Shown here piece by piece: positions 42,211 through 53,728 of a DNA stretch of 64,000 nt (position 1 is its first letter; every line of letters begins with the position of its first letter). The position numbers and the translations under genes are program-made. Location of the stretch: assembly GCA_963920525.1 (NCBI GenBank), contig OY986440.1, positions 14,212,764 through 14,276,763 on the forward strand. The letters are read 5' to 3'. The notes under the pieces are model-generated. The model ran no database searches. It saw only the letters and a list, made by a program, of their open reading frames with translations, and was not told the origin of the DNA. Source of the DNA: Dichetophora obliterata (taxonomy: Eukaryota; Arthropoda; Insecta; Diptera; Sciomyzidae).

Positions 42211-43814
42211 CAGTGTTGCGCAAAACAACAGCAACAAAATAAGTGCGCTGCAACAAAATCGTGCATCTTTTTAATATTGGGGACACACAAAAATGATTAT
42301 AAAACAATAATCATTTATATTTAAACAAATCAAATTAAAATTTGGTTTTTTTTTATTAAATTTAAAAGTAATTTGACTACATCCAATTTGTCTGTGAGCA
42401 AAACAAAAGCAACAAAACTTGAAAAATGTAAAAAGAGAACAGAAGTTCGAAGAATTACTGGTAAAAGTTCCGTTATTGTAAAGCACGTGTTGTTTGTTTG
42501 TCATAAACATTTAGGTTTAAACATTAAGTTTGTTTTTGCGCTAGTTGTGACATTGACTGTTCCATTTAAAATGGCTCGTTTTAAATACTGTGAAGCTCTT
42601 AAATTACAAATTATTAATTTAACTAAATAAAAACGAAAATTCGCAAATATCTAACGTGAAACAGTTTGATATTAATCGGTCAATAGTTTGCAGATTAATG
42701 AAGAAATATACCTTCACAAAAGACGTAACAACGGTACATTAAAGAGGGCGACCGCGGAAGACATCGCTGCGTGATGACAGGAACATTTGTGGTGTGTTCA
42801 AACGAAATGCATTTGCCACATCCAAAGCACTGTTTGAAGATGAGCCGTTGAGAACGATTAAAGAAGTTACAGACCGGCAAAGAAACCTTTGCTTACAGCT
42901 AAGAATAAAAAACAAGGTGAGGTGTTACAATTTAAACAATTCTGTCTGAAATTGTGATAACTAGTTGCAATTTATTATTTTTTAGACTCAGTCTGCCAAA
43001 AGAGCACCTAAATTGGACCGTTAAAAAATCGAAAACCGTTTTTTTAGCGATGAATCAAAGTTCAACTTGATTAACTCAGATGGGATGTGCACGGTACGGC
43101 ACCACCCAGGTACACGACTTGAAGCCCGAAACTGCAAAATAAATTGGAGGCAGTGGCATTATGGTCTGGACTTGTTTTTCCTATAATGAAGTTGAACCAT
43201 TTCAAAAATCGATGGAATTATGGATCGATTTGAATATAATGACATTTTAGAAAGCAAGATGCGACCACATTCAGAGTGGAATATGTCGTTTCAGCTCGAC
43301 AACGCCCGAAGTACACTTCAAAGCTCATCAAAGATTACATTGAGGCAATGGAATTCAAGTCCTTGATTGGCCGGCATAGTCACAATGACTTGAATCCCAT
43401 TGAAAACTATTTTGGGATTTTGAAGGTAAAAGTTTCTGATGAAAGGTTTTTCCATAAGACTGCACTGTATGAAGCCCTGAAACTTAATTGGGAACAAATA
43501 CCTTATATCAACAAATCTACTTTAATAGAGTCGATGTCGCTCAGATGTGCAGCGATTATCAAAAATAATGAATCTTACACCAAATATTAATTATGTTGCT
43601 TATGTTTTGCTCTCAGACAAATTGAATGAAGTCACATTAATTTTAAATTTAATAAAGAAAACAAAACCAAATTTGAATATGATTTGTTTTTAATATGATA
43701 TATGAATATATGCTTTGGTTCCTATAATCATTTTTGTGTGTACCTAATATTTAAAAAGATACACGATTTTGTAACAGCGTACTGATTTTGTTGCTATTGT
43801 TTTGCGCAACACTG
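42211..43814 (+). mobile_element. Tc1/mariner element with about 95-bp inverted repeats (dead)
   Basis: CAGTGTTGCGCAAAACAACA at the left returns inverted at the right end, ending CAACACTG. The arms match for about 95 bases, down to ACACACAAAAATGATTATA, with a few mismatches. TA flanks both ends (42209-42210 and 43815-43816). At 1,604 bp it has the length of a complete Tc1 element and encodes a broken transposase. Confidence 0.92.
42571..43590 (+). pseudogene. Tc1-type DD34E transposase, multiple frameshifts
   Basis: Remnants appear in several frames: a short N-terminal piece (MARFKYCEALKLQI), a GRPRKTSLRDDR AT-hook-like segment near 42748, the first catalytic Asp in SDESKFNL (43049-43051), the second in QLDNAR (43298-43300), and the Glu in LNPIENYFG (43402-43404). 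Allowing for one lost base just after the second Asp, the spacing to the Glu is 34 residues, the classic Tc1 DD34E pattern. The C-terminal 104-codon stretch to 43590 is open. At least three frame breaks make it non-functional; it acted as a DNA cut-and-paste transposase. Confidence 0.85.
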
Positions 43815-43880
43815 TATATAAATTAGAGTGGAATGAAAAGTATGGAAGGAAAAAATCTTCATCGGTTTCATATATTCCTG

Positions 43881-44976
43881 GAAAACTCCTCGTCAAAACA
43901 AATTTTTCTGCATCCTTGGGTTTTTCAGCGACATAACTTTTGATTTTGCCCGAGGGTTTTTTTATTTCATTGCCATATTATTTTTTTTTAATCTGAAATG
44001 AAAAAATTTTCGTTCCAATTTTTTTAAAGCAATCCTCTTAACTAAGTCAAAAGTAAAAAAAGCAGAATTCTCAAAGAGGACAAAAAAGGGCCGAAAAGAA
44101 AACTCCATAAGTCATAATTAACAACTTGTCACTATTTCCTTATGATACAATGTACGCGCTAGATGCTATACGGATTCAAAGTTTACCGAAATCGGTCATT
44201 CGCGAATATCGCCGTTCCTCTTTGGCGGAGATAAAATATGAATGGAACAAAATTGTAAATCAGATAATTATCTTCAAAAATGTCTCACATAGTTTTAACG
44301 TAAAATCAATAGTTTGTTTAAACGCTATGAGACTATTTATATCTAAACAGCTCAAAGTAGAAATTTTTTTACTATACATATATCACTTTTATAATTACAA
44401 TACTTAAATATTTAAAATACATATATACATTTATTAGCAGATGGGCTTTGTTGGCAGTAAATGTTCGAAGTGAGAAAATAACAAACAATTATTAAAATTC
44501 TGCCAATAACCTACTTATAATTAAAGTTAAAAATCTGCTCATAGTTAAAAATTTCTACTTTGCACATTTAGACATAAATAGTCTCATAGCGTAAGAACTG
44601 TGGGTTTTACGTTACTTCTGTTGATGTCATTTTTGAAGGTAATTATCTGATCTACAATTTTGCTATAAGCAGATTTTATGTCCGACACAGAGGAGCGGAG
44701 ATATTGGCGAATGACCGATTTCGGTGAATTTCGTACCCGAATATCTTCTAACGCGTACATGTTATCATAGGGAACTCCTGACAGGTTTTTAATTATGACT
44801 TAATTGAAAGGCTTGCATCAAAAAAGTTGTAACTTTTGGAATTAGACAGAAAAAAAAAAATTTCAATAAAAAAAAATATGGCAATGATATACAAAAACCC
44901 TCGGGCAAAGTCAAAAGTTATGTCCCAGAAAAAACTAAGGATGCAGAAAAAATTTGTTTTGACGAGGAGTGTTTAA
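43881..44976. mobile_element. Foldback element, about 0.5-kb arms
   Basis: The left arm starts GAAAACTCCTCGTCAAAACA and the right arm ends TTTTGACGAGGAGTGTTT. Inner segments match in reverse: TTTTGATTTTGCCCGAGGGT against ACCCTCGGGCAAAGTCAAAA, ACCGAAATCGGTCATTCGCG against CGAATGACCGATTTCGGT, and GCTATGAGACTATTTAT against ATAAATAGTCTCATAGC. A loop of about 150 bases lies near 44400-44550. It sits just inside the hAT-like element next to the Tc1 copy. The 93-codon frame at 44126 lies in one arm and is not considered a gene. Confidence 0.8.
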
Positions 44977-45264
44977 AAATATAATATATATACGAAGAAA
45001 ACACAATTGTATCTCGAATAATACTGACACTACCGTAGTAAAATTCGTGACACGAATGGGTATGATTTTTATAAAACAAGATGAATAACGTGTCGCTATT
45101 AGAAAAAGACTGTACTGAAATTCGGTGCAAGAGTACCAACATTTTAGTGGTGATGTAAATTTCTTCCATTACCATTAAAACAAATTCTTTTCATTGCCAT
45201 TAAAGTTTTCCATTGCCACTAAATTGTATTAATGCATTTAGGAACTCAGCCTATTTTTACATAT

Positions 45265-45810
45265 TTGAATTATATGGTGAATATTTGAGACCAAAGCTTA
45301 TGTGTAAAATTTCAAGTCATTACTTTAGTTTTTGGGGCATTTAAAAAGATTTTACCATTTTGTTAAAGTCACTTTGTATGGGAGGTTGGAGTGGTTTTCA
45401 TCCGATTTTAACAAATTCAAATATATGGTGTAAATTATACTTCAAAGCTAATTTACGAAATTACAAGTCACTACATAATTTTTTGTGGCATTTTAAGAGA
45501 TTTTATTGTTTTGGTAAAGTAACTTTGTGTATGAGGTAGGCGTGGTCTTGAACCGAATTTTCTCATTTTCGAACTTGATCTTCGTTTTTTGAATACAAGC
45601 AGATATACCATATATCAATACGATAGCTTTAAAATTTGCGGCTGTAATCCTGTCGACAAACAGACGCACATGGCGAAATCAACTCAGGATGTGATGCTGA
45701 TCAAGAATGTATATACTTTTCTATACCTGCCACGCCTTCTTATCAGCATTATAAACAGAGTGACAAAGTTTATATATCCTGCCACAGTACGCGTAGGAGC
45801 ATTAATAGCG
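45265..45810 (+). mobile_element. Helentron/DINE-like fragment with tail
   Basis: Two diverged units of about 155 bases carry CACTTTGTATGGGAGGT and AACTTTGTGTATGAGGTAGG, the same minisatellite as 29770-30860. They are followed by a tail with CAAACAGACGCACATGGCGA, AATCAACTCAGGATGTGATG, CTGATCAAGAATGTATATAC and TATATATCCTGCCAC. This tail closely resembles a very common dipteran non-autonomous repeat end. The 74-codon frame at 45589 lies in it and is not a gene. Confidence 0.6.
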
Positions 45811-45912
45811 TAATTATGAATATAATTGAATTTTGGTAGAAAAAATGTATTTGAAAGCTTTAGGAAAGGGTAAAGGGGCCCCGAAAATTAGAAAGGCGGC
45901 CCTGATTTTATT

Positions 45913-46544
45913 TCCTCAAGGGACTAAATCTTAATTCATGCTTGTATTAAAATATTATCGACAAAAATGGAAAATTACGAAACCTGTGGGATTCGCACTC
46001 ACTACGCTAAGGTTATAAGTTAATTGCCGAACAAAGCCGAACACTGATATCTTAGAGTATTCCCATATGTATTACATATTTTTCTAGGTTTTATTAAAAA
46101 AATTCCAATGTTTTGAAGAGTTTAAATTCTAATAGAACAAGTGTATAAAAAAGCATAATTTCAATGATTGGATTAAAGCTTAGTTCAAGATTTTTGACCG
46201 TGTGTAGAGCAGTGGTTCGTTTCTGAAAATTTTATGGCAGTCACTTTTTTGGCGTCACACTATTTCGTTCCAAAATACTCACTTTTGCGAAAGCTGCCCA
46301 GATGTCCGCGGCATCATTAACGAACTTTTTATGATGATTCCTTAAAGTACTTTCTGCATGAGCTGGATTTAAAAAATTTCGCACAAAATATTTTTTTTCT
46401 TTTCAAAGATCAAAGAACCAAGGCGTGTGCCTTATACAAACAAGGTTTGGTCATTGACCTGAAAGGAAAGTGATAGATTATTTAGAGGAATATTAGCTGA
46501 AACCCGGTGCGTTGCTGCCACGCCCCCGTTGCCAAACCTCTATA
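45913..46544. other. Spacer with a dispersed repeat
   Basis: No gene. 46403-46480 (CAAAGATCAAAGAACCAAGG, then GGTTTGGTCATTGACCTGAA) is an inverse copy of 52908-52985. Confidence 0.5.
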
Positions 46545-46940
46545 AAATGTTATCAGTGAACCTGCATGTGTAAATTGAGTTCGTTTACTGAATTCCAATT
46601 CTGTGCGACCTATAACTCAAAAGCTATTCGATATCTCAAATTTTAGTTGAATGGGAGATGACACGCCCGATTATTAAACACCATACAATGTTATCAGTTA
46701 AACTTCATGTGTGAATTGAATTCAAATACTGAATTCCGAGACTGTGCGGTCTATAACTCCAAAGCTATTCGATATCGCAAATCGCAAATTTGGGTTATAT
46801 GGGAGGTTCCACGCCCCCTTGCCCAACCCTGTCCGTACTACGACTTTGGAACCAATTTGGAAAATTTCATCGCGATCGGATGAACGGTGTAAAAATGCAT
46901 TTAGGACACACAAACAAACAAACCAACAAACGTACATTCA
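46545..46940. repeat. Two-unit tandem repeat (about 140 bp) with dipteran tail
   Basis: ATGTTATCAGTGAACCTGCATGTG through CTATTCGATATCTC and GGGAGATGACACGCCC (46546-46668) recurs as ATGTTATCAGTTAAACTTCATG to GGGAGGTTCCACGCCCCC (46686-46818). It is followed by a TTTCATCGCGATCGGATGAA and CAAACAAACAAACCAAC tail. The short frames over it are repeat-derived. Confidence 0.6.
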
Positions 46941-49900
46941 TTTTTATGTATATACAGGTTTTGGTTTTTTTAAATTATTATGACCTTTTTTCTGGTTTTT
47001 CAAAACTTTTTTATTTTTATTTTAAACTATAAAACTTTAAAGTAAAACTTGTAAAATATTTCTTTAATTCAAGCCCTTCTTATAAATAACACTAACATCT
47101 GTGATCTTGAAAAATATTCAGTACGAAACTTTAAAAACTCCTATTTCGTTAAATTTTGAAGGTAACTTGAGAACGGTGGGATCTTCACAAATGATGAGAT
47201 ATCGCAAAATCCTTTTAAATTTATACTATTAAGACTCCAAACTGTAAAACTGAATATTTACCTTTTCAGAATTATAAATTTTTTTCTCAAGCTAATTTTG
47301 TCCACTCGCGTTACACTGTGCCACGCCTACATCCAGTTTTCTCAAAATCTCTATATTTTCGAAAGACGTGGAAATGATTTGGTGTTGGTTTGATGTTGGT
47401 TTTCATTCCAAACCTCATGTTTTAAACTGGTCATATCTTTCATTTTTGAAGTATTGAAATTTTGCATACAAATGTATTGCCAGTCTAATCCTTATAGAGA
47501 TTTTTTTTTTTTTGCAAGATCCCACTTAAAACCTGAGATTATCTCAACAAATCTGAAAGTGCGCATATGGACACAATACAGTTGGTTGTCATCAGGCTTT
47601 TTAAAAGCAATGATGCTTTGTTCGAAGCTTCAGTATCCCTCCATTGCGAAATATTCTCCAATGCACTTATAGTTTCACTTAAGTTCAGTTGAAGTCTTAA
47701 TACAGATTTGAAGCTTTTTAGCTGCTGGTTGTTGGAAAGGTGTTCAATTATGTTACTTTGCCTTGAGGATGAGCTTAAAAAATTACACAACTCCTTTCAT
47801 GATAGCGACAGAATTAACACGGACAATCCATGCTACCGTGGCTGTTACAAATTGTAAACTTGTTTTTTGGTATTCAGATTTTTTAGTTCTTTATTTACAT
47901 ATGCATAAATAAATATGCACTAAAAAATTCCTGTAAAGGATTTTAATTAATACAGTTCAGTTTTACAATATTACTTCTTACTTTTTTGGACAAGTCAATA
48001 AATTTATTACATTTCAATTAAGAAGGTTAGCGAGTAGATCAGTTACGTAATCAAAGTACAAAATTAATAAAGAAAACTTGTTTTTGGCGCCTCGTGTTTT
48101 TTCTACTTTTGCCGCTGTCAATTTGTCTTGGTGTTCTCCTCGACGACACTTGCGACATCTGTTGTACCAGTGTTGTTAACATTCTTAAGTGTTCTCTGAT
48201 TAACAGTGATAAAGTGCTTTTTCGCAGAAACCTTTTTGCAGAGGCGTTGGAGGAGAAATCGAAATAATCGAATGTAGAATTAAATAAAACAGTAAAAATG
48301 TATACATACATGGAAATTGACAATAAAACTATTACAACCTGGTTCGAAAATAATTGTGCAAAATCCACAGAATGTGCAATGGATGTTTCTTTAGCATTAA
48401 TGTACTCGCAAAGGACATACAAAACCGTTTTTTCAAATCATGTTGCATCTCATTTTATTGCAATAACCCCTTCAATTGTATTAAGCTGTGGATTCAACTA
48501 TTGCCTTCTGATAAATTCATAAAAATAGTTGTTGGGGGACGGGGAGTCGGGGTAGTTACATACTTACCCCCATGGATCCGCTCCTATCCCAAATATATAT
48601 AAACAAATTATGGCAAACTGTAATAAAATAAAACAATTTCATTACTTTTGACGTATTTATTTTGTTTACCAGAATAGTACGCGAACAGACCTACACTATT
48701 AGATAAAGATTTGTGCTCAATAATTATAAATCTAAAAAAAAATTCTGGAAGAAGACATGGTATTTATAAATGTCTCGTACTAGAAAGCTGTATTGTGTTC
48801 TATCCGATGCTTAACCAAGGGAAGCTGCATACTCTCAAATAATTTTACAATTGTGTCAAACATTCAAAAGTAAGGTGTAAAGTTTAAGCCTACATTATGA
48901 CAGATACAACGTGTCAAAATGTAACAATCGATACGATCAAATCAACATGCCAAAAACTGCATCTACTAATAAGCTGCCTGCTGCCTGTGCACTTGACTAA
49001 ACAGTGCATCGCAACACTACTTTTTTTAAGTAAACCCAAATAATCACAGTCCAACATACACACTGCATTTGACACTCACTAACACTTTGACAGAGTGCTC
49101 GTCCTGATTGTTCATGTGCGTAATACTGGAAAGTTATACACACAAAAAAAAACGCACCAAATTGCATTAATTCGAGACGCGCAGCAGCAGCAGCTAGCAA
49201 AGCAATTCGCGACCCTGCACGCTTGAGCGGGCAACGGCTTACATGTGAGAAGGGGTGTAGCGTAAAAAAGGCATTGCTAGGAGGATTGTCATAAGGAAGT
49301 AGTGAAATAATAAGCTGTAAATTGTATTTTATTTTCTTCTATTATGCTTTAATTTCAGGGAGGGCGGGATTGATCTGTTTGCGTGTTGAGCTTGGCAAAA
49401 AAAAAAGTTTTTAAGCTTGTTCGCAAAAAAAAAATAAAAAAAATATTTACATCTATTCTCAGTGCTTTCTTAATTTTTATTAATTCAAAATCACTCAAAT
49501 GTTCATAATGAAAATCCCATGAAACAATTGAAGGCTGGAAACATGTGAATGTGGGTCGAGCAGCAGCAGCCTAGCCTGTCTGCCTGTTTGTCCGTTCGTG
49601 TACACGTTCGTTTCTATCATTTGTTTGTTCGACCATTCGTGATAGATACTTTATACGATCACGTTAATTTTGGCTTGTGACAATACCGAGGCGTAGCTCT
49701 GTCATTAAGCTATAGTTTTTTGTGGTGTTAATTTTTTTGTTGTTGTTGTTCTGGTTTTTGTTGCTGGCCGCACATGGCAGTGTGTCATGTCAGCAAGTAA
49801 AAAAAGAACCTGTCTGTCTAATCACTGTGATTGAAACAGTCATGAAATTAAAACTGTCTATACCTATGAGCCGTAATAAATGAAAGTATTTTAAGTCCTT

Positions 49901-50074
49901 TTTTATACTATATCGAGATAATTAAGGGCTTGCGTTTGAATAAATTTGGCAAAAGTTTGGCATGTGGTGATGTTTTGAACACTATAAAAAAGTAAAATTA
50001 TACTATACTCTTAAAATTGTCAAAATTCTTAAAACAAATAAACGATTTTTTTTATGCTTCAAGTGGAGTTATGC
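46941..50074. other. Intergenic DNA, no supported gene
   Basis: Only simple-sequence runs (A/T tracts, CAGCAGCAGCAG near 49185, TTGTTGTTGTT near 49740) are seen. An ATG-started 74-codon frame at 48298 (AAAATG context) with antisense openness on the other strand could be an exon, but there is no recognisable domain or splice context that I can defend. Confidence 0.35.
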
Positions 50075-50418
50075 CCCGAGTAAAAACAAAAGCGGTCGAA
50101 CTGCAGTCGAACATGGGTCGCACGGCCGTACAAGGCCTAAATTAAGTTGTACGGCCGTTGCACGCCGTTGTATGGCACAACATTTTTTGAAGTGTGGGAC
50201 GCAAAAGATTTTTTGTTTGTGTATGAAGTTACTTAAAAAAAGCGCCTCATTTAAGTGTAGAATAATCACTGTTCGGCCGATGTACGGCCGTTGTACGCCT
50301 GTCATACAGCCGAGATTATTTCAAAATGGCCTCTGTACAGGCTGAGAAAATATTTAAAACTGGTCCTTGTTCGGCTGCTGTTTGGCCTTAGCTAAAAAAG
50401 TTTAAATTTTTACTTGGG
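50075..50418. mobile_element. MITE, 'CCCGAGTAAAAA' family, copy B
   Basis: Begins CCCGAGTAAAAA and ends TTTTTACTTGGG, with the family's GCACGGCCGTACAAGGCC and GATGTACGGCCGTTGTAC motifs, in the opposite overall orientation to copy A. At 344 bp it lacks part of the interior of copy A. No coding capacity. Confidence 0.78.
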
Positions 50419-51357
50419 ATGTGATGAAAACCAATGACGTAGAAAGTAGTGCTAGATCATAATTAATCTCAAAAGATAGATTTTAGGCAGAATTACTTGA
50501 AAAAAGTACGTGCCATCTCTATTCTATAATAAATTTTTCTTGCAAGAAGATCATCTTTTTTGAGAGCTCGACGAAAGTAGTAGCTTTGCTATTTTGCTTT
50601 TCTCTACTTATTCCAATTCACTGAAATAGGATTTTCTTTCCAGTTGCTGTAGATTTGTTTCTCTTTTTTAGATACCAATTTGACAGAATGAGTAAAGCAA
50701 ATGCAATTTTTATGGGTAACGTCAGAGAAGTGCGCAAGAAAACATGCATATCTAACAAATTGTTTATATTGTGAATGAAGAAAATTTACTCTTTCAACGA
50801 GTGATTAAAAAAACAACAATCTGAGAAATTTATTTGAGCTAAGGTGTTAAATAATGATGAGTATTTGGTCGACCTGTGGACACGGTACTTAAAACAAATA
50901 TTTCAGAAGCATTATTTGATAGATTTATGCTTAAAGTGCAATAACAAGGTCATGATCGGTACAAATGAAAATTGCTCAAACGGCATTACAAGCGCGGAAT
51001 CAGTCATAATAAAGATATCTAATAAACTTTGACAGACATTGCTGGAATTAAACACATTGAGCCCTACTTTGACTATATCATAGAAAAAATATACAGTACA
51101 GGTTGTGCCTAGCTACTAAATTTAAGTTGAAATAACTGTTAGAAAACCAAAATTTTTGTATTTTTATTTGATATTGAGATACTTAGATATTCAACCAGGA
51201 GACCTTTTTAAATTTTTATAAAAAAAAACTAGATTTTGAGTTGAAAAAAGGACTTCTGCAGTAAAAAATGTAAAATTAGGAAACGAAAATCGTAAATCCG
51301 GCCAGACAGTTTGATTGATAATTTAAAAACAAGCATTTAAAAAAAAAATAATATTAG
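50419..51357. other. AT-rich spacer
   Basis: No gene or repeat is recognised between the two MITE copies. Confidence 0.4.
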
Positions 51358-52599
51358 CCCGAGTATAAAAAATAACTTTTTTTGCTGAGACCAAACTGCG
51401 GTCGAACAAGGTCTAGTTTCAAATATATTTCTCACCCATGCAAGGGTCGTTTGCAGGACTTTTTGGACAACAGCGACCGAACAGGGATGTTTTTAATCAA
51501 TCTCTGCTGTAGAACGGGTGTACAGCTGCCATACATCGGCCGAGCAGTTATTATTTTACAATGGAAATAAGCAGCTTCTTTTTAACTAACTTAGGTTAGG
51601 TTAGGTTAAGGTGGCGGCAGGTCTTTAGACCAGCCCACTTAGACCATATTATTGGTCCGTTGTGATCCCACAGAATTGAAGAAGGGAGTAATCAAGTCAA
51701 ACTTTTGTGTATTATGTTCTTAAAGTGGCAGAAGCTGTAGAAACATGTGATATTTAATCTGAAGCAAATCAGTCAGCAAATTTGATCAGTCAAATCAAGT
51801 TACTAAGCGTTCCTCTCCACAAATTTTTCCTGCCACCACCAAATACAACTTTTCGTCGTAAATTGATGTGTTTTAAAGTTCCTTTGATTAGAAATAAGGA
51901 AAAAAAGGTTAGAACGTAGGACCATGGCCCGACCAGAATTCGAACCCGAGGACCCTGAGTGACAGAAATCCACTCCGTGTTTTACGTAGACCCATGCCGT
52001 GTAGACTCAATTCTACGGTGTTCCATTGCAAGGGATCAATATTTAGCGTCGACCAACGCCCCTTCGGAATTCAAAAGATCCACCAGAAAGGTTCCCCTAA
52101 TTTCATAGCACAGACCAGCATTAAAAGTTCATTTGAACTATGTACATGGCCGTGACACCTTCAGCCACTAAAATTGTACATGTCTAGGTTATTTAAAATA
52201 ACCATGGCAAGGTCATATCGAGTATAAATACCGATAATTTAACCCATTTTTCGTCATCATGATCAAAGAATGGGCAATCTTTGTCATGAAAAACTAGGAG
52301 GCGATACAAACCTATGGTACTGTCGCATATGTAATCAGGTTTCCCCATCATTGATGGACATTTCTCAGATTGTTTAGGTTTCCCAGTCACCTGTCCTCAA
52401 ATTCCAAAAGTAACAGTATATTGATCCGGTGGTTGCATACCTTCCTTACATTTACTGTTTGAAGTTATCGAGAATCATCTACCATCACTCACTTAGTAAT
52501 TTACGGCAGTTACCAGCCCGAGTTAAGCATGGTGTAACTTGCACCGATCTTCCTTTCATCTTCGATTCAGTCACTAGAATTGTTCATGACCAAGATTAA

Positions 52600-52870
52600 T
52601 ATCGGCCTTTGTAATCTAGTGGAGAGTGCGCTAGACTATCAACCCAAAGGTCCCTGGTCCGGGTTCGGGCATGGTTCTTTTCACTTTCTTTGTTCTTTCC
52701 TACATTTGAGAATTATGGAAAACAAAAAATCCACAGATAAATTGTGGAATTAAGGGACAGGAAAAAACTTTAGAGTTGAAAATGCTTGCCGAGGTTAAGG
52801 CATAACACTAGCCTTGGTGCAATATAAAAGCAATATAAATTGTCTTTCACTGTTGTTTCGCCTAATCAAT
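52600..52870 (+). mobile_element. tRNA-derived SINE-like unit
   Basis: GTAATCTAGTGGAGAGTGCGC (A-box-like, about 52615) and GGGTTCGGGCATGG (B-box-like, about 52657) are about 40 bases apart, as in a tRNA promoter, but the sequence cannot fold as a functional tRNA. The body downstream is non-coding. Confidence 0.5.
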
Positions 52871-52907
52871 AATTTACGTGTGATTCCAATCAATTCTTCT
52901 AAATAAT

Positions 52908-52985
52908 ATATCCCTTTCCTTTCAGGTCAAAGACCAAACCTTTTTAGTATTAGGCGCATGCCTTGGTTCTTTGATCTTTAAAAAA
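52908..52985 (-). repeat. Dispersed repeat shared with 46403-46480
   Basis: The complement of this stretch reads AAAGATCAAAGAACCAAGGC, then GGTTTGGTCTTTGACCTGAA and AGGAAAGGGATA, matching 46403-46480 with a few differences. Confidence 0.65.
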
Positions 52986-53728
52986 AAATATAACCATTGG
53001 TTTCCCGATAATTTAATACCGCAAGAGAGCCACAATCCAATTTACGCAACTTCGTTAGCTTAATTAAGGCTTCTTAAAAGCCTTTTTCGAAAAACTAGGA
53101 AGCGTGGCCTGTACTAGGGTTAAGGATTACTATGCCTCTAACATAGAAGCCTAATTCTAAAACAAAGGTCGGCAGCTAACGATAGATCAGGTCTCCTCGT
53201 CTTGATGGATGATTGCCCCCGTACTTCAAGTTGTATTGGATTGATCGTCCATCGAAGGCATTACAATTCTATAGCCAAGCCAAGCTTCAAGGTGGACCTT
53301 TTGTTTTACAGAAATCAGATAAATCATTCAAGAGGCAATAATATTCAACCATCAAACTTTTTCCTGGCTTTGGACAGGCAGACCCTAAGTGACAGAAATC
53401 CATGATGTTGTTAACGTGAACGCACTGCCACATTGGCTTTAGCTTACGGTGTTCGCAAAACACAACAGACTAATGCATTGCGTCAGTCAAAGGTACCAAA
53501 TTAAGTCATGCTGAATGGGCATGACTTTGTCCTTGGTAAGGAGCGAGGCCTGTCTAAAACCTCTGCCGATCTTTGGGTCACTGGACCCGGTTGAAATACA
53601 CAACTCTACGCCGAGTTAATACTCTACCCGCGATACTACTGGGTGCTAAACCCCAACCACCATGATACTCCCCGAAGGGCCAACCCAAGTCAACCTGGCA
53701 ATCAGTATCACTGTCAGAGGGCACTGAC

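Larger units (their letters stand above)
41992..45904. mobile_element. hAT-like element with nested insertions
   Basis: The left end CAGGACTGGACTGTCC and the right end (complement CAGGGCCGCCTTTC) fit hAT-type CAGGG-like termini, and both subterminal regions carry GGGGCCCC or GGGCCCC. The identical 8-bp direct repeat ATTTTATT flanks both ends (41984-41991 and 45905-45912), the target length of hAT elements. No hAT transposase remains. The interior contains a Tc1 element (42211-43814), a foldback (43881-44976) and Helentron-like sequence (45265-45810), which inserted later or arrived as cargo. Confidence 0.75.

Noticed and set aside
43276..43590. 104-codon frame as an independent gene
   Set aside because: It is the C-terminal part of the frameshifted Tc1 transposase between matching inverted repeats.
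48051..48602. ATG-started frames on both strands (123 and 74 codons) as host exons
   Set aside because: No recognisable domain or conserved motif, and no splice structure I could support. Left unassigned.
51591..51607. TTAGG repeats as an insect telomere or interstitial telomeric sequence
   Set aside because: Only about three units lie at the edge of a repeat insertion, and flies of this type lack TTAGG telomeres. It is better explained as the end of a SINE-like element.
52600..52680. Functional tRNA gene
   Set aside because: A- and B-box-like motifs are present, but the arms do not pair into a cloverleaf. A SINE head fits better.
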